Below are positions 16,377 to 24,626 of a stretch of DNA of 64,000 bases, piece by piece. This stretch comes from Dyella kyungheensis. GTDB taxonomy: Bacteria; Pseudomonadota; Gammaproteobacteria; Xanthomonadales; Rhodanobacteraceae. The DNA is taken from contig NZ_JADIKC010000005.1 of the NCBI RefSeq assembly GCF_016905005.1, forward strand, positions 186,001-250,000, given 5' to 3'. The translations under genes and the position numbers were made by a program. A model generated the notes under the pieces. That model did no database searches and was not told where the DNA came from. It worked only from the letters and a program-made list of their open reading frames with translations. How positions within the stretch are numbered: the stretch's first letter is position 1; the number at the start of each line of letters is the position of its first letter.

Positions 16377-17009
16377 ATGTTCAAGTCAGACAACGGGTCG
16401 GCCCCGAGCGCCGCCGTAACTCACACTTGGCGCCATAGTCGTTCGGTCGACGAACTGATCGGTATTTGCCGAGGCATCCTTGCAGACGGCGCGGTGAACA
16501 GATCAGAGGCGGCATTCCTATTGGACTGGTTGGAGCGGCATCGGGAGTTCGCTGAAACATTTCCGTTTAGCACGCTTTATCCGCGCGTACGGGACGCAAT
16601 GCATGATGGCGTCCTTGATCCGGACGAACAACGAGACCTTCTTGATGCATTATCAGCCACCGTCGGAGGGGAGGTGGTTTCGCCCAGTAGTGGGAATAGC
16701 CTTAGCACTGAACTGCCATTTGATAATCCATTCCCTACCATCCTGCATTCAGCAAGTGTCTTCGTGGTGACCGGCGTCTTTAGCTATGGAAAGCGGCGCG
16801 CGGTTTGTGAGGCGATCGAGTCGCGAGGTGGTGCGGTTCGCGCAGCGGTTAGCCCGAAGACTGACTACGTCGTAGTCGGAGAAGTTGGCTCGCGAGATTG
16901 GCTGCATTCATCCTATGGACGAAAGATCCAGGAGGCTGCTGAGCTTCGCCAAGCGGGCTCGAAGATATCGATTATCCCTGAAAGGCATTGGCTTGAGTCG
17001 CTAAGCTGA
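16377..17009 (+). CDS. BRCT-domain protein with N-terminal helical domain
   Basis: The 210-residue product has a C-terminal BRCT domain (about residues 120-208). It shows SASVFVVTGVFSYGKRRAVCEAIESRGG, then AVSPKTDYVVVGEVGSRDW, and ends IIPERHWLESL, the strand-helix pattern seen at the end of NAD-dependent DNA ligases. The N-terminal 85 residues are helical with acidic DG turns (ILADGAVNRSE, DGVLDPDEQRDLL), recalling TerB-like modules. BRCT domains bind DNA ends or phosphoproteins, so a DNA-repair or anti-phage role is possible but unproven. Confidence 0.75.
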   Translation: MFKSDNGSAPSAAVTHTWRHSRSVDELIGICRGILADGAVNRSEAAFLLDWLERHREFAETFPFSTLYPRVRDAMHDGVLDPDEQRDLLDALSATVGGEVVSPSSGNSLSTELPFDNPFPTILHSASVFVVTGVFSYGKRRAVCEAIESRGGAVRAAVSPKTDYVVVGEVGSRDWLHSSYGRKIQEAAELRQAGSKISIIPERHWLESLS

Positions 17010-17091
17010 GGGGAGAGCGGGACAGGGGAGAGCGGGGGAGAGCGGGACGGAGGTAGTTAAAAGAGCATAACTACCGCCGTCCCGTTTTTTT
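17009..17091 (+). terminator. Tandem GGGGAGAGCGG repeats running into a strong terminator
   Basis: After the BRCT gene there are three near-repeats of GGGGAGAGCGG (17009-17048). The terminator stem CGGGACGG-A-GGTAGTTA / TAACTACC-G-CCGTCCCG (17043-17084) follows, with seven T. The next 220 bases up to the pilin gene contain nothing I can identify. Confidence 0.85.
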
Positions 17092-17312
17092 GACGGCCTT
17101 TCGCACCGGCCTCGCTGGCGACGACTTGCCGACCATCGTTCACCGTGGTCGGTTCGATGGTCGGTGACAGGCTACATGCGGGTGAATGATGGAGTGGACG
17201 GTGGCCGCATCTAGGCGAGGGGCGAGAGCGCGACCGTCATCCGAATGCCCATCATGGGCCAATGCATTCTCGGGCAGTAGAGCGCGGCTGGAAACCGACT
17301 ATCCGGCGTGCA

Positions 17313-17780
17313 TCAGCGACAGGTCTGAGGCAGATATTGAAGATCGATGCCATTGATGTTGCGGTCGGTACACACCCATTGGATCGTGCCATTGGTGATT
17401 ACCGCGGAAAACCCCAGTTGACGGCCGGCGATGGCGGCGTTGGCCTGTTGCCCATCTGTGTTGTCGAAGTGCACCAGAATGTCACCGGTCCGCGAAAGTG
17501 CATCTACACGGCTCACGTACTTGCCGGCATAAGCATTGGAGCTCTGCAGACCCGCCTGAGCTTCCGTGGTGGGAAATTCACCGGTGCTGTAGTAGTACTC
17601 TTCGAGTGCGAGCTTCGGACCTTCGGCTAGCGAAAAGCCTTCCATCACCTGAGAACGAATCACGTAATTCTGATACGCGGGTATCGCAATCGCTGCCAAG
17701 ATCCCGAGGATGGCTACGACGATCATCAATTCGATCAACGTAAAGCCCGCCTGCCGACGAGTGTTCCGATAAATTCTCAT
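17313..17780 (-). CDS. Type IV pilin (PilA/PilE-like)
   Basis: The 155-residue prepilin has a short positively charged leader and the cleavage/N-methylation site [21 protein letters not shown], with the expected Glu at mature position 5. The hydrophobic alpha1 helix is followed by a globular domain with two C-terminal cysteines (WVCTDRN and PQTCR) that would close the D-loop. No pilB, pilC or pilD lies nearby, so this is an orphan pilin gene. The ATG at 17780 follows AGGGGG. An in-frame upstream extension to 17882 is unlikely because it would bury the leader. Confidence 0.92.
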   Translation of the reverse strand: MRIYRNTRRQAGFTLIELMIVVAILGILAAIAIPAYQNYVIRSQVMEGFSLAEGPKLALEEYYYSTGEFPTTEAQAGLQSSNAYAGKYVSRVDALSRTGDILVHFDNTDGQQANAAIAGRQLGFSAVITNGTIQWVCTDRNINGIDLQYLPQTCR

Positions 17781-17787
17781 ATGCCCC

Positions 17788-18144
17788 CTAGCACTCAAGA
17801 ATTTGGCTGAGAAAAAGTGATGCGAGTTGTTCGTTGCAAGTGCAACCAACTTGGAATACCGAAGCTGACGCAGAGTCACCATTTTCTGTGCGAAGGAAAG
17901 ATTGACGGCAACCTGCTATCGGCCATGGAGCAAAGACCTTGAATGCGTGTCGATCGTCCTTTGCACGGAGCAACCCGCCGCCAAGGCGCGTGAGCTCGAG
18001 ATCCCGTTGATGCCAAGTACCCTGTGTGGCGAGGACGATAGCTATCGCCAGAACGATGAACAACTCGGCCCAACTAGAAATGTGACGTCCACACGCTTTT
18101 AGACGCGAAACTTTGGCTGTCGTGCGGTCACCGGTTTGTAACAA
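17788..18144 (-). CDS. Doubtful membrane ORF upstream of the pilin gene
   Basis: A reverse-strand frame of about 118 codons contains one plausible transmembrane helix ([20 protein letters not shown]) followed by a charged segment and several cysteines, and ends eight bases before the pilin start. There is no ATG or GTG with a ribosome binding site, so it could be a decayed gene. I do not recognise a family. Confidence 0.25.
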   Translation of the reverse strand: MLQTGDRTTAKVSRLKACGRHISSWAELFIVLAIAIVLATQGTWHQRDLELTRLGGGLLRAKDDRHAFKVFAPWPIAGCRQSFLRTENGDSASASVFQVGCTCNEQLASLFLSQILEC

Positions 18145-18608
18145 TTTTCGTTATCTATTTGGACGTCTAAATCCAGTGCTCGCCCAGATAGGAAGGCGCA
18201 GAGGCTTTGCAACAACCATCTCCCAGTCCTGATTGGGGGCGAGCGCCGCAGGTTGGCGTGCCGTGCGCCCTAAAGCAGCATCGGCCATGATCTGGGTTCT
18301 CTCCCTTAGGGAGAACCGAAATGGGGTGGTCACAGCGGCGACGCAAGAAATTACGCGGATGGGTTCTTCACCATGTTGTCCGCCAATTTCGCGCGGCCCC
18401 TTGCTCGAACATCCAGGAGCGTACCGGGGTAAAGGGAGAGGAAGGTTTTTTTCAGGTAGCTTCATTTTCTCGCAACGTCGATGGCTGCGCTCACAAGGTC
18501 AGATGGGCTTGAGCGCAGCCACTTATCAGTTGCCAAGTCGACCCGCTGCCGTTCGCCTCATGCTTTGTGCCTGAGAGGTGAGATCGATCGCCGTGTTTCG
18601 CGACGACT
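18145..18608. other. Gap with no supported gene
   Basis: This stretch contains a small hairpin (GGTTCTCTCCCTTAGGGAGAACC, arms of nine bases, at 18295-18317) and several short open frames without start context. I see no RNA gene or mobile-element end. Confidence 0.45.
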
Positions 18609-19016
18609 TCAAGGGTGAAGCGACAGACGTTTGATCGCTTTATCCACCGCCTTTTTCGGACCACGCAACCCCAGACCCACCAAGTTCAAGTTGCCAGGAT
18701 CCTCGGCGAGAAAAGCCTGCCGGTTCGCCTCGTCGTGTCCGGTGGAGAACATCGAGAAGACATAGGGAATGATTGTCAGGTGTCCTTGTACTGCTGCTTT
18801 GTGGGCCGACTGAAGGCCATGCAGGTCTGCCTGGAAAATCAAAATGGGTTGGCCGAGCATGTTCCCGTAGGGGGTGCCGGCGGCATCGAGATAGGGCAGG
18901 CCCAAGGCGTCGGGCGCCGCAGCGGCGATGCCTGTCGCCAAAAAGGCAGCCACGTTGAGTCGCTGCCAGCTCGCCAGGTCATCGCGAACGATGAGGGCGA
19001 CTTTCGTATCGAACAT
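18609..19016 (-). CDS. DUF2000 family protein
   Basis: The 135-residue protein begins MFDTKVALIVRDDLASWQRL and contains NVAAFLATGI, YLDAAGTPYGNMLGQPILIF, and a C-terminal FLAEDPGNLNLVGLGLRG segment. This is the DUF2000 pattern, whose fold resembles peptidyl-tRNA hydrolase 2; its function is unknown. The start at 19016 is preceded by AAGGAG. It follows an AraC-type regulator gene in the same direction by 37 bases, so the regulator probably controls it. Confidence 0.85.
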   Translation of the reverse strand: MFDTKVALIVRDDLASWQRLNVAAFLATGIAAAAPDALGLPYLDAAGTPYGNMLGQPILIFQADLHGLQSAHKAAVQGHLTIIPYVFSMFSTGHDEANRQAFLAEDPGNLNLVGLGLRGPKKAVDKAIKRLSLHP

Positions 19017-19053
19017 TCCATTCTCCTTCCACGCACTGAGACGGACATATTCC

Positions 19054-19917
19054 TCAGGGCGTTAGCGGGCGATCTAGAACATTTGTGCATTGGCTTTGGT
19101 AGGCCGCGGGCGAGAGGCGATACGCTCGCTGGAACCAGCGTCCCATATGGCTCTGGTCGGCGAATCCCACGTCCAGCGCAACCTGGCTTGGCGTCCCGCC
19201 GCCGGCCAGCAACGCTCGGGCTACGCGTAATCGCAATCGCACCAGGTAGGCATGCGGCGATAGGCCGAACATGCGCTTGAACTGGCGGGTCAGGCGGAAG
19301 CGGTCGATACCGGAGTGCGCGGTCAATTCGTCCAGGCCAATGTCGCGGGCCATCTGGTCGTGGAGGAAATCGCGGGCGAGGAGAACCTGGTCGGGCGAAT
19401 TCGATGCCGGTGTGACAGTCGGGCTTGTGTGCATGGAGAGCCGCCGAACCAGTTCGTCCAGGCATTGATCGCGAGCCAGCTTGGCCTCTTTGAAATGAAG
19501 CGCGAGAAAAGCGTTCTGGATGGTGTCCCGCAGCTTGTCATCCGTGGCCACCGTCTTTCGGAAAGCAGAGCCCATGCCCGAAGCGTCCACCGAATCAAGC
19601 CGACCGGCCATGGACGCTAGCCAACGCTGCGGCAGATAAAGCATGGCGTAGGTAAAGCCGAACTCTTGCGGAGCGTAGCCATCGTGAACCGCGCCGGGCT
19701 CGATCAGCATGACTCGCCCTTCGGTGCTCCGGTGGGTGGTCCGGTGACATCGAAATTGCTGAACTCCCTGTTGCGTCACCCCCACGAGCACTTCGTCGTG
19801 GTCATGCGGGTCGTACGCGTGACCGCGAAAGTGCGCATGCACCGTCTCGATCCCTGTATCGGGATCACGGGAGAGTCGAATCCAGTCGTCGCTGGATTTT
19901 TCGCGGCTGTTGTTCAT
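19054..19917 (-). CDS. AraC-family transcriptional regulator
   Basis: The 287-residue protein has an N-terminal cupin-type sensor domain (YDPHDHDEVLVGVTQQGVQQF, then MLIEPGAVHDGY) and a C-terminal double helix-turn-helix of about 100 residues (RDIGLDELTAHSGIDRFRLT, FKRMFGLSPHAYLVRLRL and ALDVGFADQSHMGRWFQRAY). The ligand is unknown. It lies directly upstream of the DUF2000 gene on the same strand. Confidence 0.92.
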   Translation of the reverse strand: MNNSREKSSDDWIRLSRDPDTGIETVHAHFRGHAYDPHDHDEVLVGVTQQGVQQFRCHRTTHRSTEGRVMLIEPGAVHDGYAPQEFGFTYAMLYLPQRWLASMAGRLDSVDASGMGSAFRKTVATDDKLRDTIQNAFLALHFKEAKLARDQCLDELVRRLSMHTSPTVTPASNSPDQVLLARDFLHDQMARDIGLDELTAHSGIDRFRLTRQFKRMFGLSPHAYLVRLRLRVARALLAGGGTPSQVALDVGFADQSHMGRWFQRAYRLSPAAYQSQCTNVLDRPLTP

Positions 19918-19980
19918 GCGAATTGGAGCTCACGGCGCTCCCTTCGGCCGGATGGATGTGATAGGGAGTTTACTGCTGGG

Positions 19981-20045
19981 AACGGGGCCAGGTTTACTTC
20001 TCGGATTGAAGGCTAACGATACAAGTGAACCTAACCCCGTTTTTT
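19981..20045. repeat. Dispersed palindromic repeat, family B copy 3
   Basis: This copy has arms AACGGGGCCAGGTTTACTTC and AAGTGAACCTAACCCCGTTT around the core TCGGATTGAAGGCTAACGAT. It is the only copy of family B outside the tRNA-Leu island in this window, which suggests the family moves independently of the island. Confidence 0.85.
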
Positions 20046-20096
20046 GGTGATTACTCTTTCACCGTCAACGCCCTGAGCAGCGACTTCGGGATCTTG

Positions 20097-20498
20097 TTAC
20101 ATCATGCAGCGCGCGTAGACGGTCACCGTGGCGGGGGCTATAGGCATGACTTGACCCGTGACGGTCCAGCCGTCCCCCGCGGCAGTCGGCGCGCTTGAGT
20201 AGACCATGAAGTAAAACGTGGAGAGCCATGCATATCCCGACGGATTCGTCGCAAGAGTGGCTGGATCGAATCCGCCGCCATTATTTGCAACCTGGTTGAT
20301 CTCCTGAAAGCCGCCGCCTGTAACGGTGTAGCCGGCGGGGCATGTCGCAGTGATGGTGGACGGGTAGCTTCCCGCCGGAATGGTGACGACCTGTGTTGCA
20401 GTGACAAAGGACGCGGCTGATGCGGTAGCGGTGGCTAACAAGCTGCCGGCCAATACGAAGGCCAGGCCCCATGTCTTGAAGTAACGATTCTTGCCCAC
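20097..20498 (-). CDS. Secreted hypothetical protein
   Basis: A GTG start at 20498 with AAGGAGAG nine bases upstream gives a 133-residue protein. It has a signal peptide (KTWGLAFVLAGSLLATATAS) and a Ser/Thr/Gly-rich beta-type mature domain (CPAGYTVTGGGFQEINQ, then STFYFMVYSSAP, ending VTVYARCMM). Two cysteines in the mature part could form a disulfide. I do not recognise the family. The frame stays open to 20621, but that extension lacks a signal sequence and a ribosome binding site. Confidence 0.65.
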   Translation of the reverse strand: MGKNRYFKTWGLAFVLAGSLLATATASAASFVTATQVVTIPAGSYPSTITATCPAGYTVTGGGFQEINQVANNGGGFDPATLATNPSGYAWLSTFYFMVYSSAPTAAGDGWTVTGQVMPIAPATVTVYARCMM

Positions 20499-20942
20499 TG
20501 CACTTCTCTCCTTAGATGTGAATGCGACGCAACGTTCTGGCCTCTTGCTGTCGCTGGCAAGAAGGCGATTGATCAGATGTATTCCTTGAAACGAGGCCAG
20601 TGTCTTGCTTCTTTGTCGCAACTATTTGCGACCCGTCCTTCGCCTCGATCAGCGTGAAACGTGCACATAGCTGCACAGGCAAGCTGCGCGGATGGAACGG
20701 TGCGCGTCGTCGCTCACTGGCGTCAATTTGGATGAAGGGTGTAGCTCTTAGGAGAGAGAGGATGCGTCAAACATTGTGTTGCGTATCACGTTGCATTGAG
20801 GGCTTCCTGAGCTAAGGCGACTAAATGCCCCGGAATTTTTCATATCCGGTTTTTGATTACCTCCCACGTAATTGAGCCCCCACCACTCTTCACTGACATT
20901 GAGCGCACCCAACGACCGCACTCAATGCCACCGGAGAAGATC
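20499..20942. other. Divergent intergenic region
   Basis: This region lies between the divergent secreted-protein and hydrolase genes and must carry both promoters, but I cannot assign -35/-10 boxes with confidence. It contains a 17-codon frame at 20762-20815 (MRQTLCCVSRCIEGFLS) with TAGGAGA upstream, too short to support as a gene. Confidence 0.4.
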
Positions 20943-21818
20943 ATGGTCCACGCACACGCCATCGCCCCTTGCCACCTCGAAACCACAGCCGCACGCCCCA
21001 ACTACATCACCACCGCCGACGGCACGGAGCTGTTCTATCGCGACTGGGGCAAGGGCAGGCCGTTGTTGTTTCTCTCGGGTTGGACGCTCAACTCGGCGAT
21101 GTGGGGCTATCAGATGCATCCGCTGGCGGCGCAGGGTTTTCGGTGCGTTGCCTATGATCGGCGCGGGCACGGTCTGTCAAGCGATCCGGGGCGTGGTTAT
21201 GACTACGACACGTTGGCGGATGATCTGGCGGCGTTGATCGAGGCGCTGGGTCTGCGTGATGTCGTGGTGGTTGCCCACTCGTTCTCCAGCGCGGAGATCG
21301 TGCGCTATCTGACGCGTCATGGCGACAAGCGAATCTCGGGCGTTCTCATGCTTGCTCCGGCGGCCATTCCGTTCCTTATCAAGACGGATGACAATCCTTC
21401 CGGCATTCCCAGTGAGTGGTTGCTCGCCAACGAGACGGAGTTGAAAGACGATTTCTCCGGTTGGGCCGAACGCCGGTCGCAGGCTTATTTTGCGCATCAG
21501 GGTTCGCGCGGAATCATCGATGCCACGCTTGCCATGATGAATCAGGCGACGTATCAGGCTGCGATTGAGCTGGCCGATATCCAGGCGACCACGGACTTCC
21601 GCCCGGACTTGGTGGGTATCAAGACGCCGATGCTGTTTATCCATGGCGATGCCGATGCTTCGATTCCGCTGGAGGTGACCTCCAAGCCGGCTTGCGATCT
21701 ATTCGAAAATGCTCGCCTGGTTATCTACAAGGATGCGCCGCATGGGCTCTATTTCACTCATAAGGTTCAGCTGAATCGGAATATTGCCGACTTCGCATCG
21801 AGCGTCCAGCGCGCTTAA
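20943..21818 (+). CDS. Alpha/beta hydrolase (arylesterase/haloperoxidase-like)
   Basis: The 291-residue protein has the alpha/beta hydrolase layout: TTADGTELFYRDWGKGRPLL, oxyanion segment FLSGWTL, nucleophile elbow VVAHSFSSAE (Ser in AHSFS instead of the usual GHSMG), acid in IHGDADASIP and catalytic His in APHGLYF. This is the non-heme chloroperoxidase/arylesterase branch; the natural substrate is unknown. I chose the ATG at 20943 because GGAG lies about seven bases upstream; ATGs at 20925 and 20853 are in frame. A terminator follows. Confidence 0.85.
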   Translation: MVHAHAIAPCHLETTAARPNYITTADGTELFYRDWGKGRPLLFLSGWTLNSAMWGYQMHPLAAQGFRCVAYDRRGHGLSSDPGRGYDYDTLADDLAALIEALGLRDVVVVAHSFSSAEIVRYLTRHGDKRISGVLMLAPAAIPFLIKTDDNPSGIPSEWLLANETELKDDFSGWAERRSQAYFAHQGSRGIIDATLAMMNQATYQAAIELADIQATTDFRPDLVGIKTPMLFIHGDADASIPLEVTSKPACDLFENARLVIYKDAPHGLYFTHKVQLNRNIADFASSVQRA

Positions 21819-21844
21819 AAAAGCGTTCCAATGAAATAACGAAA

Positions 21845-21872
21845 GGCCCGCCTCGCAGCGGGTCTCTTTATT
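21845..21872 (+). terminator. Intrinsic terminator after hydrolase gene
   Basis: The arms GGCCCGC and GCGGGTC enclose loop CTCGCA, followed by a T-rich tail (TCTTTATTTT). Confidence 0.7.
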
Positions 21873-22032
21873 TTGGCCATAAGCCATAGTGCCCAGCACT
21901 GCCCGCTGGCACGCTCCTTGATTCTCTCCAAGTCAGAAACAACAACTTAGTCCCCGCACGGAATTCCGTATTTCCAAGTGCCGCCTTGTCTCGCGGTTGG
22001 GTACGGCTGTGCTCCAACAAGTGGTTGCTGCC

Positions 22033-22263
22033 ATGGAAATGAATTTCACATTGATTGATGCAGAGGGCGAGCCCGTCGAGGTCTTCTGCGAGGTCTTCGA
22101 GCGCGGCGAGGCGGTGTATTGGCGGGCCTGGCTGTATGGGTTCGCCACCCTGCTGGATACGCTGGATGGCCGTGCCGCCGACGAGGCGGCCATTGCGGGG
22201 CATATCCAGGCCGAAATCATGCTGCGTGGGATTCGCGCACATGCTGACCCGCTGGGGCAGTAA
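22033..22263 (+). CDS. Hypothetical protein
   Basis: The 76-residue acidic protein reads MEMNFTLIDAEGEPVEVFCE and then GEAVYWRAWLYGFATLLDTL. It looks like a small alpha/beta domain. No family is recognised. An upstream in-frame start at 21997 would add twelve residues. The ribosome binding site is weak. Confidence 0.5.
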   Translation: MEMNFTLIDAEGEPVEVFCEVFERGEAVYWRAWLYGFATLLDTLDGRAADEAAIAGHIQAEIMLRGIRAHADPLGQ

Positions 22264-22348
22264 CTGACCCATTGCACCGCGGGGCGTCAGTACGGCCCGG
22301 TATGGCTCGGCTAAGATCGGCCCAGCGCAACGGCGAGGAGAAGGCGCC

Positions 22349-22768
22349 ATGGGAAGCGGGCACGACGACCGGCGATTGATGGGCCAGTGTTATTGCGGCG
22401 CGGTGCATTACCAAGTGCAGGACGCCTTTGTATACGCCGCCAACTGCCATTGTTCGCAATGTCGCCGGACCACGGGCTCGGCGTTCAAGCCGTTCGCGGG
22501 CATCGAGCGGGAGAAGCTGAGGGTGGTGCAGGGCGCAGGCGGCCTGCTGATCGTGGGTGAGCCCGAGGGGCATGACGCGCATTGCGCGGCCTGCGGCTCG
22601 CTGCTTTATTCGGTGGTGCGCGAGGGCGCCTTTGTGCACGTGGCGATGGGGACGCTGGTGGATGCGCCGGCCATTCGGCCCAATAAGCACATATTCGTGG
22701 GCTCGAAGGCGCCGTGGTTCGAGATCACCGACGACCTGCCGCAATACCGGGAATTTCCCGAGGGATAG
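22349..22768 (+). CDS. GFA family zinc-binding protein
   Basis: The 139-residue protein has the Zn ligands of the glutathione-dependent formaldehyde-activating (GFA/CENP-V) fold: CYCGAVHY near residue 14, CHCSQCRRTTGSAF near residue 33 and CAACGSLLY near residue 80. The family includes enzymes acting on S-hydroxymethylglutathione, but most members are uncharacterised. A terminator follows directly. Confidence 0.9.
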   Translation: MGSGHDDRRLMGQCYCGAVHYQVQDAFVYAANCHCSQCRRTTGSAFKPFAGIEREKLRVVQGAGGLLIVGEPEGHDAHCAACGSLLYSVVREGAFVHVAMGTLVDAPAIRPNKHIFVGSKAPWFEITDDLPQYREFPEG

Positions 22769-22772
22769 AAAG

Positions 22773-22796
22773 AACCCCGCTGCGGCGGGTTTTTCG
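22773..22796 (+). terminator. Intrinsic terminator shared by convergent genes
   Basis: The arms AACCCCGC and GCGGGTTT are followed by TTTTT on the plus strand, ending the GFA gene. It also sits three bases beyond the stop of the convergent 56-codon gene. Confidence 0.85.
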
Positions 22797-22798
22797 TG

Positions 22799-22969
22799 TC
22801 AGGCAATCAGCGTCGGGGAGGATTGGACCCGGCTTCGATAGGTTGCCTCGGTTTCCGTGTAAAGGCCCGACCAGGGGTCCAGTACATAGCCCTCGGCGGG
22901 CTCGGGCGATACGCGGCGGGCGTCGTGTTCCGCGCTGGCAATCGGCGCATCAAGGGTCATCGGATCCAT
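22799..22969 (-). CDS. Small hypothetical protein (56 residues)
   Basis: The reverse strand has an ATG at 22969 with AGGAG five bases upstream. It encodes MDPMTLDAPIASAEHDARRV, then SPEPAEGYVLDPWSGLYTET, ending in a TGA at the GFA terminator. The ribosome binding site, the fit between terminator and the next promoter region, and the absence of another gene here support it. No family is recognised; the GYVLDPWSGLY segment is the most distinctive part. Confidence 0.5.
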   Translation of the reverse strand: MDPMTLDAPIASAEHDARRVSPEPAEGYVLDPWSGLYTETEATYRSRVQSSPTLIA

Positions 22970-23221
22970 ATGCACTCCTGGTGGTTGTCGCGTGGGAAGT
23001 TCAGCCTATCGAGCCGGTCGTTGATGACCGGTTAAAGCAAACGCGGATTTTGGCGAACGTAATTCTTATGAAATTCCTAGGAATCGAGGGCCATGACGCT
23101 CTCATGACAGCGCTATCGCATGGCGGCCGGTAGATGGCGATCGCGCGGCGACGCAAGTTCCCTATCGCATGAAATGACGTGCGACAATGCCGGCCCCGCA
23201 TCGCCGCGACTCACTTTTGCG

Positions 23222-23503
23222 ATGGCCATCCAAAAAGACGCTTTTCGGCAGTTCCAGGAAGAACTGGCCGCTCTGGACAAGGAACAACAGGCGCGTCGCC
23301 ACGATGCCAATGAGAAGCCGATGGATCGCGCCCGTCGCGAGTTTCTGGCTTTGCGCGAGCGGCACCGCTTGAGCGTGGCCGACGTGGTGGCTTTCTTCCC
23401 GGAAGAGGAAGGCATTGCGTATCTGCAAAGCCTGATCGCTGCGGCCGAGGCGGCACCGCCGCGCAAGCGCCGCGTCAGCCGGAAAACGGAACCGGAAGGC
23501 TAA
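23222..23503 (+). CDS. Hypothetical helical protein with basic tail
   Basis: The 93-residue protein begins MAIQKDAFRQFQEELAALDK. A charged coiled-coil of about 55 residues (about one quarter Arg/Lys) is followed by SVADVVAFFPEEEGIAYLQSLIAAAE and a basic C-terminus (PPRKRRVSRKTEPEG). The layout recalls small nucleoid-associated or H-NS-like proteins but lacks their DNA-binding motif. The start at 23222 is chosen over longer frames because those run through unrelated Arg-rich sequence. Confidence 0.55.
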   Translation: MAIQKDAFRQFQEELAALDKEQQARRHDANEKPMDRARREFLALRERHRLSVADVVAFFPEEEGIAYLQSLIAAAEAAPPRKRRVSRKTEPEG

Positions 23504-23563
23504 GCACACTTTGCCCGCGCTTGCAGGGGCGCTAGCATCCGGCACTTCTCTCGGGGGATCGGA

Positions 23564-24502
23564 ATGTTCCGCTACGCATTCGCTGCTGTGTTCGCTTTGC
23601 TGGGTGCGAATGTCGTCGCACAGGATGTCACGCCCACCGTCTTCGCCCCCGGCGTGATCTCGGGGCCGCTGCACGATAGCGCGCCGGCGTTCACGCCGGA
23701 CGGACGCACCGTGTATTTCACGCGCAGCGAAGGTACGAATTCGACCATTCTGGTCAGTCATCTCGAGCAGGGGCGTTGGTCGACGCCGGTCACTGCGCCG
23801 TTCTCGGGGCAATGGAGCGACATGGAGCCGGCCATGTCGCCGGATGGGCGTTTCCTCGTCTTTATTTCCAATCGACCGAAGACGCCGCACGGCAAGCCGC
23901 TGGATGGATTCTTCATGGGGCGCAGTTTCCCCGAGCGCGGCGGCAATCTGTGGAAGGTGACATGGGACAACGGCAGGTGGAGCGCGCCCGTGCGCTTGCC
24001 CGACGTGGTGAATGGCAGCGACTCGACGTTTGCGCCCAGCGTGGCGGCCGACGGCTCGCTCTATTTCATGCATCCGGCGGCTGATCCCAAGCATTTCCGG
24101 CTGTTTCGCGCGGCCTGGCACCGCAATGGCTACGACGAGCCGCAGGCCTTGCCCTTCAGCGATGGCCACGTCACCGATGTCGATCCGGCGGTGGCGCCCG
24201 ATGAATCCTTCGTGGTGTTCGGCTCAAGCCGTTCGCCGGCGCGCGGGATCGATTTGTTCATCGTGTTTCGCGACAACGGCGAATGGGGCACGCCGATCCA
24301 TCTCGGCAACGGCGTGAACAGCGCGGGTTCCGATGCCGAGGCACGCCTGAGTCCTGACCATCAGACGCTTTATTTCGCCAGCGACCGCATGGTGGATATC
24401 GCGCCCGGCACGGTGCGTGCGGACTGGGACAACGGCAAGTACAACATCTGGCAGATTCCGTTGGCCCCCTGGTTGGCGGCGCACGCGAAGGCCGCGCACT
24501 AG
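23564..24502 (+). CDS. Periplasmic PD40/TolB-like beta-propeller protein
   Basis: The 312-residue protein has an N-terminal signal peptide (AFAAVFALLGANVVAQ, cleavage near residue 19) and repeated PD40 motifs: SAPAFTPDGRTVYFTRS, MEPAMSPDGRFLVFISNR, FAPSVAADGSLYFM, VDPAVAPDESFVVFGSS and ARLSPDHQTLYFASDR. Each PDG-x-x-x-x-(Y/F) unit is one propeller blade; five are visible. The family is found in periplasmic or secreted sensors and enzymes. The partner is unknown. Confidence 0.82.
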   Translation: MFRYAFAAVFALLGANVVAQDVTPTVFAPGVISGPLHDSAPAFTPDGRTVYFTRSEGTNSTILVSHLEQGRWSTPVTAPFSGQWSDMEPAMSPDGRFLVFISNRPKTPHGKPLDGFFMGRSFPERGGNLWKVTWDNGRWSAPVRLPDVVNGSDSTFAPSVAADGSLYFMHPAADPKHFRLFRAAWHRNGYDEPQALPFSDGHVTDVDPAVAPDESFVVFGSSRSPARGIDLFIVFRDNGEWGTPIHLGNGVNSAGSDAEARLSPDHQTLYFASDRMVDIAPGTVRADWDNGKYNIWQIPLAPWLAAHAKAAH

Positions 24503-24626
24503 ACCCTGACGTCGCGTAAACGAGACGGTCGCCATCGTTGCCTATCCACGGCGCGCGGCAGTCTTGTTGCTTCGATGACGCCTCCGTAACAAAGCTTTTG
24601 AGATACAGACGTCCATAGGCCACAGG

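Noticed and set aside
17781-17880. Sigma-54 promoter for the pilin gene
   Set aside because: A GG...GC pair occurs in the TTGGTTGCACTTGCAA region, but the spacing is 8 rather than 10 bases, so the -24/-12 rule is not met.
20762-20815. 17-codon ORF MRQTLCCVSRCIEGFLS with a good TAGGAGA
   Set aside because: It is too short to judge from one genome. It may be the decayed start of a gene, and only the ribosome-binding-like sequence supports it.
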